Positions 1 to 5,247 of a stretch of 5,247 nucleotides of DNA are shown one piece after another. The stretch is from contig JAJYCH010000398.1 of the NCBI GenBank assembly GCA_021778575.1, positions 1 to 5,247 of the forward strand. The letters are read 5' to 3'. The DNA comes from Planctomycetota bacterium. GTDB taxonomy: Bacteria; Planctomycetota; Planctomycetia; Isosphaerales; Isosphaeraceae. The notes beneath the pieces are model-generated. The model did no database searches, was not told where the DNA came from, and saw nothing but the letters and a program-made list of their open reading frames with translations. Numbering within the stretch: position 1 is the first letter of the stretch; every line of letters starts with the position of its first letter. Position numbers and translations under genes: made by a program.

Positions 1-752
1 ACGTCGCCGATGACATCGCCAGGCGGCTGGGTGAGTCGGGGGGGAAAGTCCCCGATAGCAACTGGGCACCCTATGATCCGGCTTCGGGCTCGAAGAAGAC
101 AACCCTGGGCGGCTCGAAGATCGTCCTGAGCGGCGAATATGCTCGAATGCAACAGACTTTCCGCGACCTCGGGATCGGCATGATCCTGGCGGTCATCCTG
201 ATGTACTTCTTGATGGTCGCGCTCGACAAGTCGTACATCGTGCCCCTGACGGTGATGCTGACCGTGCCGATCAGCATGGCGGGCGTCTTCCCGATGCTCT
301 ACCTGACCGGGACGGCGATCAACGTCCAGTCGATCCTCGGGATCATCTTCATCATCGGGATCAAGGTGGCGAATACGGTCTTGATGACCGACTTCGCCCA
401 GGAAATTCGCCGTCACGAAGGGCTCACGCCCACCCAGGCGATCCGCAAGGCCGCCTCGGTCCGGGTTCGCCCGGTGACGATGACCGCCCTGGCCGCGTTC
501 TTCGCCATGATTCCGGGTGCGATGGCACTCGAACGAGGTTCGGAGGCGAATGCCCCGCTCGCCCGGGCCATTCTCGGTGGCCTCCTGGCGGGTGAGCCCG
601 CGACTCTTTTCGTGTTGCCCTGCCTCTACATGCTGATGGTCAAGGATAAGCCGGGACAGCCGGCCCATGGCCACGACAACGGCGGGAACCATGAAGGTGA
701 TGATTACGATGATGAAACTGATGAAGGCCATGACATGTTTGGCCATCATTGA
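1..752 (+). CDS. RND-family efflux pump inner-membrane subunit, C-terminal part (5' end outside window)
   Basis: The reading frame is open from base 3 and ends at TGA 750-752; the N-terminal three quarters or so of the protein is missing. The visible part starts in the end of the second periplasmic porter domain (a LSGEYARMQQTFRDLG segment just before the membrane) and continues through five hydrophobic segments corresponding to TM8-TM12. RND hallmarks are visible: RVRPVTMTALAA (TM11, with the Arg and Thr equivalent to AcrB R971/T978), ERGSEANAPLARAILGGLL and a TLFVLPCLYMLM ending. RND pumps are trimeric proton antiporters that expel drugs or metal ions from the periplasm through an outer-membrane channel. 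Substrate cannot be told from this half. Oddities are a lysine in TM10 two residues away from the usual relay lysine position and a 28-residue His/acidic C-terminal tail. The family call is firm; the HAE versus metal (HME) subclass is open. Confidence 0.93.
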   Translation, partial: VADDIARRLGESGGKVPDSNWAPYDPASGSKKTTLGGSKIVLSGEYARMQQTFRDLGIGMILAVILMYFLMVALDKSYIVPLTVMLTVPISMAGVFPMLYLTGTAINVQSILGIIFIIGIKVANTVLMTDFAQEIRRHEGLTPTQAIRKAASVRVRPVTMTALAAFFAMIPGAMALERGSEANAPLARAILGGLLAGEPATLFVLPCLYMLMVKDKPGQPAHGHDNGGNHEGDDYDDETDEGHDMFGHH

Positions 753-766
753 TTTCTAGGATGGCC
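741..766 (+). other. Small hairpin across the RND stop codon
   Basis: GGCCATC at 741-747 is the exact reverse complement of GATGGCC at 760-766, giving a 7-bp stem with a 12-base loop that contains the TGA stop. There is no T-run after it, so it is not a standard intrinsic terminator. It may be a transcript-end structure for the pump gene or chance. Confidence 0.2.
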
Positions 767-797
767 GGCACCCCGAGTGTTCGGCTTCCTGACGATC

Positions 798-868
798 TTC
801 GAAGGGGCGTTGGCTTGGGTTTCGTGGAAAACTTCCCCATTCGCGGAGTCGACCGACGCCCCTTCGAA
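798..868. repeat. Inverted repeat, 16-bp arms, between RND pump and next gene
   Basis: TTCGAAGGGGCGT at 798-810 is the exact reverse complement of ACGCCCCTTCGAA at 856-868. Pairing continues inward through a T-G wobble (811/855) and two G-C pairs (812/854, 813/853), giving a 16-bp stem around a 39-base loop. In RNA this would be a strong hairpin lying 29 bases upstream of the ATG at 898, so it could act as a terminator for the pump, a 5'-leader structure for the next gene, or a protein-binding site. No T-tract follows the right arm, which is against a simple intrinsic terminator. The right arm also sits where a ribosome binding site for the alternative ATG at 871 would have to be. Confidence 0.7.
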
Positions 869-884
869 CTATGAACTCCAGGTT

Positions 885-889
885 GAGGG
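885..889 (+). promoter_or_regulatory. Ribosome binding site that sets the start at 898
   Basis: GAGGG at 885-889 lies 8 bases before ATG 898, good Shine-Dalgarno match and spacing. The alternative in-frame ATG at 871 has only pyrimidine-rich sequence (CCCCTTCGAACT) before it. Confidence 0.55.
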
Positions 890-897
890 CTTCTATT

Positions 898-1512
898 ATG
901 ACCAAGGTCGAGAGCGGCAGCGGACTTGAGTCGATTCTCACTCCAAACGTCCACTATCACTTTCACTGGATGGGGGACCATTGGAAACAGGAGATCACCT
1001 CGGTCGGCGAATGTCAGTCGATCCCAAAAATCTGGTCGATCGAGGGGCTCGTTTCCGACTCCGTTCATGCGAGTCCCACTTTCCAGCATCTTCGGATCGA
1101 CCAAGAAATCCAGGGGCTGACAATCGCACGGCTCGATGGCTGCGCGGGTTCACACCAATTCTCGGGCAGATTCTCGCTTACCGAACGTCCGGACGAAGTC
1201 GTCATGGACGTGGAATTGAGCGATCGGAGCAACGGGACTGGTGTTCCTCTGAGCGCGACCTACCTCATCGAGTCGTCCGGTGGTCATCTGGTCCGAGCCG
1301 AGTCGGCCACGATCAGCTGGCTCATCCCGGAAGCCCGATTGGTTTTCGAAGCCGATCCTCCCTGCCGGATCGAATCGCATGAAGCGGGTCTCGGAACCAT
1401 TCGCCTCACTGCGGTCGCCGGAACCGATCCGAGCACGTCTCTCCAAACACTTCGCTTCCGATGGAAGTGGATGATCAAGCATAGTCATCAGATCTGGGAT
1501 CGTGAACTCTAA
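898..1512 (+). CDS. Unrecognised 204-residue soluble protein
   Basis: I do not recognise a family. ATG 898 is chosen over ATG 871 because of the GAGGG site 8 bases upstream; the longer version would add nine residues. There is no signal peptide, no membrane segment and no recognisable catalytic motif. The sequence alternates short polar and hydrophobic stretches, as in a mainly beta-strand protein. Notable features are an aromatic/His cluster near the N terminus (YHFHWMGDHW, about residues 20-29), a mid-region FSGRFSLTERPDEVVMDVELSD, and a C-terminal SLQTLRFRWKWMIKHSH. Only three cysteines are present (near residues 39, 82 and 160). It follows the RND pump gene by 145 bases with an inverted repeat between, so co-transcription is doubtful. 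The open frame of over 200 codons with its own ribosome binding site makes it a likely real gene, and the style resembles lineage-restricted planctomycete proteins (inference). Confidence 0.72.
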   Translation: MTKVESGSGLESILTPNVHYHFHWMGDHWKQEITSVGECQSIPKIWSIEGLVSDSVHASPTFQHLRIDQEIQGLTIARLDGCAGSHQFSGRFSLTERPDEVVMDVELSDRSNGTGVPLSATYLIESSGGHLVRAESATISWLIPEARLVFEADPPCRIESHEAGLGTIRLTAVAGTDPSTSLQTLRFRWKWMIKHSHQIWDREL

Positions 1513-1527
1513 CTTGCGAGGGTTGCT

Positions 1528-1556
1528 TTGCCGATAGACATGATTTGCGATAGGTA
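1528..1556 (+). promoter_or_regulatory. Possible promoter / short direct repeat before the DUF202 gene
   Basis: TTGCCGATAG at 1528-1537 recurs as TTGCGATAG at 1545-1553. Read as a promoter, TTGCCG (1528-1533) is followed after 17 bases by TAGGTA (1551-1556); the -35 is fair, the -10 is poor. The surrounding 50 bases are more AT-rich than the genes. Either a promoter or a small operator is possible; support is thin. Confidence 0.2.
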
Positions 1557-1646
1557 AAAAGACGTTGGGGTTGAATCTGATCGAATAACGATTCTGGACA
1601 CCTGGATCGTCGGCGGTGACCAACGATACCCCGGTGGCACATGGTC

Positions 1647-1651
1647 AAGGG
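1647..1651 (+). promoter_or_regulatory. Ribosome binding site that sets the start at 1661
   Basis: AAGGG at 1647-1651 lies 9 bases before ATG 1661. The longer in-frame GTG at 1616 has no comparable purine-rich site upstream, so the 15 extra residues are probably not translated. Confidence 0.5.
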
Positions 1652-1660
1652 CCATTGACG

Positions 1661-2080
1661 ATGAACGATGCGAAGCCTGCCGACCACCAGATTGTCCGGT
1701 CCGACAGCCGAGTCCGTGATCACCTGGCCAACGTCAGGACGTTCCTTGCCTGGGTTCGAACATCTTTGGGACTCATCGGGATTGGTTTCGTTCTGGCCCG
1801 CATGGGACTGTTCCTCAGACAGTTTGCCCTGATGGATACTTCAACAACGCCCCATCAGGAATTGCGCGGAAGCCACGAGTTTTTGGTCACGGGAATGGTC
1901 TTCCTGGGGCTTGGTACTTTCCTTTGTCTCGCCTCGGGTTGGCTTTATCAGCGCTCTCGAATTTCCATCGACGCTGGTCAATACGATCCTCCTCGCCACT
2001 TCGTTACGGCTCTCACTCTTCTGGTGGGCTGCGGTGGGCTGATCATCACCGGTCTGTTGCTCTGGCAAGTCGCGATCTGA
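1661..2080 (+). CDS. DUF202 / YidH-family three-helix membrane protein
   Basis: The 139-residue product carries the DUF202 signature near its N terminus, RDHLANVRTFLAWVRTSL at residues 19-36, running into the first membrane helix (about 28-50, IGIGFVLARMGLFL). Two more hydrophobic segments follow (about 74-96 and 113-136), giving the three-helix layout and length of YidH-type inner-membrane proteins. The molecular function of this family is not established; the same domain occurs at the membrane end of some eukaryotic vacuolar transporter chaperone proteins. The glutamate usual in the N-E-R-T-F-L-A-W core is valine here (Val25). ATG 1661 is preferred over GTG 1616 for its ribosome binding site and because the extra residues do not belong to the domain. 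It stands between gaps of 148 and about 700 bases and is probably transcribed alone. Confidence 0.9.
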   Translation: MNDAKPADHQIVRSDSRVRDHLANVRTFLAWVRTSLGLIGIGFVLARMGLFLRQFALMDTSTTPHQELRGSHEFLVTGMVFLGLGTFLCLASGWLYQRSRISIDAGQYDPPRHFVTALTLLVGCGGLIITGLLLWQVAI

Positions 2081-2082
2081 GC

Positions 2083-2097
2083 CCGGAGTCTCTCCGG
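2083..2097 (+). terminator. Small GC hairpin just after the DUF202 stop
   Basis: CCGGAG at 2083-2088 pairs exactly with CTCCGG at 2092-2097 around a TCT loop, starting two bases after the TGA stop (2078-2080). The sequence after it (ATAACACT) has no T-run, so it is at best a weak or factor-assisted terminator. Confidence 0.3.
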
Positions 2098-2663
2098 ATA
2101 ACACTCCGAAATGCCGAGGCCGGCTTTTCGCTCGCTCGAATTCTCCCGGTAATCTTCTCGATTCGCCGACGAAATATCCCTCGATCGCCCCCAGAAGGTC
2201 TCCTGGAGCGGATTGCATCCGGACGGGTCCGCACATCGGATCATCCCAACAGTCGCCACTCCGCTCGCATCAAGGACGTCCCTCCTGGCGAAAACTGCCG
2301 GAAGCCTTGCACCTCCTTCCACTTGTCGAAGGTCGGCTTGATCATCCCTGTTCGGTTCACTTCCAACCACCGGCCCTCCTTCGTCTTCAGTATCTTGACC
2401 GTCCCTCATTTCACCGACTGGGCGTTGCCGCACTGGCCCCAACCCTTGTCAAAGCCGTTGTCGCTCCGAATCCGACTCGGTGCCTCGCGACCTCCGACCA
2501 CGATCCGGCTCGGTTGAGTTCTCGCCGATCCCCGATCCGCCGTGCGACCCCACCCTATCTCTCGCGGCCTATTTCGGTTGGTGCGAGAAAAGCCTATAAC
2601 AGGTGTGGCCCTTGGTCCTGCCAGTGGTCGGCTTGACGATGGTCGAGTCGGGTCGCTCGCAAT
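2098..2663. other. Gene-poor stretch before the ATPase; possible decayed minus-strand coding sequence
   Basis: No open frame here on either strand has both a convincing start and a protein I recognise. The best candidate is on the minus strand: between TGA 2408-2406 and TGA 2243-2241 lie 54 codons whose conceptual product (with segments GRWLEVNRTGMIKPTFDKW and EVQGFRQFSPGG) has a globular-protein look and about 85 percent G or C at third positions over its first 35 codons. The same frame is open above the TGA at 2408 up to at least base 2699, with GFDKGWGQCGNAQSVK directly before that stop. This could be one old gene broken by stops. The plus-strand frame that shares the same third positions is also open to 2517, so composition alone cannot choose the strand. 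No inverted terminal repeats or target duplications were seen. Confidence 0.3.
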
Positions 2664-2699
2664 CGCTTCAGAAGCATGTTCATTAGAAGCGTTTAAAAT
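2664..2699 (+). promoter_or_regulatory. Candidate promoter/operator region of the ATPase gene
   Basis: This is the most AT-rich spot near the ATPase gene. GCTTC-A-GAAGC (2665-2675) is a perfect small palindrome, and AGAAGC occurs at 2670-2675 and again at 2685-2690, 15 bases apart. It is followed by TTTAAAATT (2692-2700), which could serve as a -10 region; no good -35 at 17 bases was found. If transcription starts just after this, the GTG at 2786 is the natural start codon. The arrangement suggests regulator binding next to a promoter but is unproven. Confidence 0.3.
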
Positions 2700-2785
2700 T
2701 GAAAAATTCTACAAAGTCGGAGAATTCGACCGGGCGTTCGACACCTGACGTGGATGATCCCCATCGGGCATCGGAACCGGGGCCA

Positions 2786-5098
2786 GTGAATACGAAGGCC
2801 GGTCTCACGAGCGAGGAAGCGGCCAGTCGGCTGGAGCAATTCGGGCCGAATGCGGTCCCCGACACGACGCCCGCTCCGATTCGAAGGGTGCTCGAAAAGT
2901 TCTGGGCACCGGTCCCCTGGATGCTCGAAGCCGCGATCGTGCTCCAGGCGGCTCTCGGAGAATACGTCGAGGCCACGATCATCTTCGGCCTGCTCGCATT
3001 CAACGCCGCGCTTGGATACTTCCAGGAAGGGCGAGCCCAGGCGACGCTCGCCGCCCTGAAATCGCGGCTGGCGATGAATGCGACGATCCGGCGTGCGGGC
3101 GTCTGGACCGATCTCCCCGCGACGAATCTGGTCCCCGGCGACGTCGTGAAGCTGTCGCTCGGCACCGTGGTCGCCGCCGATGTCCGGCTGGTCGAAGGGT
3201 CAATCCTGCTCGATCAGTCGATGCTCACCGGCGAGTCGATCCCCGTCGAGGCCGGTCCCGGCTTCCAGACCTTCGCCGGGGCTCTGGTCCAGCGCGGCGA
3301 GGCCATCGCGGAAGTCACGGCGACCGGGACTCGCACGAAGTTCGGCCGGACCGCCGAGCTTGTGCTCAGCGCCCATGTCGTCAGCACGCAGCAAAAAGCG
3401 GTCATGCGAGTGGTCCGCAATCTGGCGATGTTCAACGGGAGCCTGATCGTCGTCCTGGTGGCTTACGCCTGGTTCCGCGCCATGCCCGGCTCCGAGATCA
3501 TCTCGCTGGTGCTCACGGCCGTCCTCGCCTCGATCCCGGTGGCGCTTCCGGCCACCTTCACGCTGGCGGCGGCGATCGGCGCCAGGGCTCTGGGACGATT
3601 GGGAGTCCTGCCGACGCGGCTCTCGGCCGTCGATGAGGCGGCCTCGATCGACGTCCTCTGCGCCGACAAGACGGGCACCCTGACGGCCAATGCACTCAAG
3701 GTCACGACCGTCCGTCCGTTGACCGGCTTCGACGAGTCTCACACGCTGGGCTTCGCCGCGCTGGCGGGCTCGGATGCCGGGCCGGACCCCGTTGACGCCG
3801 CCATCCGAACCGCCGCAAAACTTCACGAAGTCGCCGACCTGCCGAAGTTGGTGACGTTCGTCCCGTTCGACCCCGGGACGAAGATGTCCGAAGCCACGGT
3901 TCGTGATGCAAGTGGTGCTCAGCTTAAGATCGTGAAAGGTGCATTCACCGTCGTCGCCGGGCTGTCCGAGCCGTCACCCGAGGCTTCCCAGGCGGCCGAC
4001 GAGCTTGAGGCGCAAGGTTTTCGCGTCCTGGCCGTTGCCATTGGCCCGCCCGGGGCGTTGCGGCTCGCGGGAATGATCGCGCTCAGCGACCCGCCCCGCG
4101 CGGACTCGGCGGCGCTCATCGCGGAGCTACGGACCCTGGGCGTCCGGACCGTGATGGTCACCGGCGATGCCCCGGCGACGGCATCGATCGTGGCTCGCGC
4201 CGTGGGGCTGGACGGGGCCGTTTGCCCGAGCGGGTCGATCAAGGAGGATGTTCGGCCCCAGGATTTCGCGGTCTTCGCGAGCGTCCTGCCCGAGGGGAAG
4301 TACCGACTGGTCGAGGCTTTCCAGAAGCAGGGGCACGCGGTCGGGATGTGCGGCGACGGTGCCAACGACGCACCGGCGCTCCGTCAGGCTCAGATGGGGA
4401 TCGCCGTCTCGACCGCGACCGATGTCGCGAAATCGGCGGCCGGGATCGTGCTTACCACGTCCGGCCTCGGCGGGATCGTCGCGACGGTCAAGGAAGGTCG
4501 GGTGACGTTCCAGCGGATCATGACCTACACCCTGAACTCGGTCAGCAAGAAGGTTGTCCAGGTTCTCTTCCTGGCGGTCGGCCTGATCATGACCGAGCAT
4601 GCGATCCTGACTCCCATGTTGATGGTCATCGTGATGATCACCGGCGACTTCCTGGGGATGTCGCTGACCACGGATAACGTTCGACCCTCCCCGCAGCCCA
4701 ATTCCTGGCGAATCGGCCGATTGACGATCGCGGGCATCTTCACGGGAATCGCCGAGCTTGTCTTCTGCTGCATCGTCCTGGCGATGGGCAAATTCGTCAT
4801 GCGGCTGGAAATCGACGTGCTGAGAACCCTGGCCTTCGTCCTGATCGTCTTCGGCAATCAGGCGACGACCTACGTGGTTCGCGGACGCGGATGGCTCTGG
4901 TCCACCCGTCCGAGCACCTGGCTCGTCGTGTCGTCGGTCGCCGACGTGCTGATCGCCTCGACCCTGGCCAGCTTCGGGATCTTCATGACGGCTTTGCCGG
5001 TCGCTGTGGTGGTCGGCACCCTCGCCGCGAGTATCGTCTTCGCGTTCGTGGTCGATGCAGCCAAGAGGCCGGTATTCAGGCGCCTCGATATCGTTTGA
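2786..5098 (+). CDS. Type IIIA P-type ATPase, predicted plasma-membrane proton-exporting ATPase
   Basis: The 770-residue product pumps an ion outward, most likely H+, using ATP. Numbered from GTG 2786: a GLTSEEAASRLEQFGPN N-terminal motif (6-22), TM1-TM2 (about 44-79), actuator motif LTGES (147-151), TM3-TM4 with PVALP (251-255), phosphorylation motif DKTGTLT with Asp294, a short nucleotide-binding domain (about 301-450, with FDPGTKMSE and KGAF), TGD (459-461), hinge GDGANDAP (523-530), then TM5-TM10. Asp621 in TM6 (ITGDFLGMSLTTD) and Asn73 in TM2 (FNAALGYFQE) align with AHA2 Asp684 and Asn106, the proton-handling pair. The plant/fungal C-terminal autoinhibitory domain is absent, as in prokaryotic members. 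The frame can also start at TTG 2699 (799 residues); GTG 2786 is preferred because GGAA lies 9 bases upstream, the 29 extra codons have weaker third-position GC bias, and a promoter-like AT-rich patch overlaps the TTG. Family call very firm, proton specificity likely, start uncertain. Confidence 0.95.
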   Translation: MNTKAGLTSEEAASRLEQFGPNAVPDTTPAPIRRVLEKFWAPVPWMLEAAIVLQAALGEYVEATIIFGLLAFNAALGYFQEGRAQATLAALKSRLAMNATIRRAGVWTDLPATNLVPGDVVKLSLGTVVAADVRLVEGSILLDQSMLTGESIPVEAGPGFQTFAGALVQRGEAIAEVTATGTRTKFGRTAELVLSAHVVSTQQKAVMRVVRNLAMFNGSLIVVLVAYAWFRAMPGSEIISLVLTAVLASIPVALPATFTLAAAIGARALGRLGVLPTRLSAVDEAASIDVLCADKTGTLTANALKVTTVRPLTGFDESHTLGFAALAGSDAGPDPVDAAIRTAAKLHEVADLPKLVTFVPFDPGTKMSEATVRDASGAQLKIVKGAFTVVAGLSEPSPEASQAADELEAQGFRVLAVAIGPPGALRLAGMIALSDPPRADSAALIAELRTLGVRTVMVTGDAPATASIVARAVGLDGAVCPSGSIKEDVRPQDFAVFASVLPEGKYRLVEAFQKQGHAVGMCGDGANDAPALRQAQMGIAVSTATDVAKSAAGIVLTTSGLGGIVATVKEGRVTFQRIMTYTLNSVSKKVVQVLFLAVGLIMTEHAILTPMLMVIVMITGDFLGMSLTTDNVRPSPQPNSWRIGRLTIAGIFTGIAELVFCCIVLAMGKFVMRLEIDVLRTLAFVLIVFGNQATTYVVRGRGWLWSTRPSTWLVVSSVADVLIASTLASFGIFMTALPVAVVVGTLAASIVFAFVVDAAKRPVFRRLDIV

Positions 5099-5127
5099 TC
5101 GTCTTCGCCTGGAGCATCTCGCCGGTT

Positions 5128-5247
5128 GCGAGTTCGTGGAACGCGGTCATGGCCAGGTTCACCCAGCATGATAACCTTCGGGAGATCCTCCTGGCGACGG
5201 GCGACGCGAAGATCATCAAGCACACCGAGAACGACAACTACCGAAGC
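5128..5247 (+). pseudogene. NADAR/YbiA-family N-glycosidase fragment, N-terminal half missing
   Basis: Read in the frame of base 5128, the DNA encodes ASSWNAVMARFTQHDNL followed by REILLATGDAKIIKHTENDNY. This matches the C-terminal half of NADAR proteins such as E. coli YbiA, which have a W-x-x-V start, an A-x-F-x-Q-H-x-x-L-R segment and the LLAT / HTEND-x-YW motifs. Family members are about 160-190 residues and hydrolyse N-glycosidic bonds of riboflavin-pathway intermediates or ADP-ribose-type molecules. The N-terminal half, which carries the SEHYFQAQKF-like active-site region, cannot fit: the ATPase stop lies only 29 bases upstream of this stretch. About nine residues also seem missing between WNAV and MARF, and the expected Trp-Gly after NDNY reads Arg-Ser. 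Hence a remnant rather than a working gene, though an ATG at 5149 exists and the 3' end is outside the window. Confidence 0.6.

Noticed and set aside
640..1104. Minus-strand 154-codon open frame spanning the RND end and the unknown gene
   Set aside because: It overlaps two better supported plus-strand genes and the inverted repeat, and has no protein-like features.
2113..2128. GCCG-AGGC-CGGC followed by TTTT, terminator-like
   Set aside because: Only a 4-bp stem and a 4-base T-run; too weak to call.
2454..2474. Minus-strand RIRSDNG, resembling the integrase-core IRSDNG motif of IS3-type transposases
   Set aside because: The residues after it (FDKGWGQC) do not continue the P-E-F motif, no other transposase motif or terminal repeat is nearby, and the match is too short.
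1924..2517. Plus-strand 197-codon open frame overlapping the DUF202 gene
   Set aside because: Its first 50 codons are the DUF202 gene out of frame, the start is inside that gene, and the product is low-complexity Ser/Arg/Pro-rich without recognisable motifs.
2331..2636. 11-base direct repeat GGTCGGCTTGA at 2331-2341 and 2626-2636
   Set aside because: Short enough to occur by chance in GC-rich DNA of this length, and the flanks do not match.
2542..2748. Plus-strand 68-codon open frame from GTG, overlapping the ATPase 5' region
   Set aside because: No ribosome binding site, no recognisable protein, and it runs through the AT-rich promoter-like patch and into the ATPase N-terminal region in another frame.
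3200..3826. Long minus-strand open frame (208 codons) inside the ATPase gene
   Set aside because: Antisense shadow of a conserved gene with strong third-position GC; its Arg/Gly/Asp/Glu-rich product is typical of such shadows.
3755..3971. Loss of standard nucleotide-domain residues in the ATPase (KGAF instead of KGAP, FDPGTKM instead of FDP-x-x-KR)
   Set aside because: These forms are, as far as I recall, normal in the bacterial clade of type IIIA ATPases; all catalytic motifs (TGES, DKTGTLT, TGD, GDGAND) are intact, so the enzyme is not broken.

Overview
The window looks like GC-rich bacterial chromosome. The protein variants (an RND pump of the HAE/CzcA-like kind, a proton-type P-ATPase without a C-terminal regulatory domain, and a 204-residue soluble protein I do not recognise) suggest a planctomycete, perhaps of the Isosphaera/Singulisphaera group. 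That placement is inferred from style of sequence, not from a marker gene.

All supportable genes are on the + strand. (1) Positions 1-752 hold the C-terminal part of an RND efflux pump inner-membrane subunit, cut by the window edge and ending in an unusual His/Asp/Glu-rich tail. (2) A 145-base gap contains a 16-bp-arm inverted repeat. (3) Positions 898-1512 encode an unrecognised soluble protein. (4) Positions 1661-2080 encode a three-helix DUF202/YidH-type membrane protein. (5) About 700 bases follow without a convincing intact gene; a minus-strand stretch there has coding-like composition and may be a decayed gene. (6) Positions 2786-5098 (or from TTG 2699) encode a complete type IIIA P-type ATPase, predicted to export protons. 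(7) Directly after its stop, a short stretch matches the C-terminal half of NADAR/YbiA-family N-glycosidases but lacks the N-terminal half, so it looks like a gene remnant.

The intact genes do not form an obvious single pathway. RND pump, DUF202 protein and H+-ATPase are all envelope proteins, and a proton pump could in principle energise a proton-driven RND pump, but the gaps of 145-705 bases argue for separate transcription units. I see no RNA gene, CRISPR array, intact mobile element or clear multi-gene novel system. The points most worth a second look are the NADAR remnant, the inverted repeat at 798-868, the metal-ligand-like tail on the RND pump and the gene-poor stretch before the ATPase.
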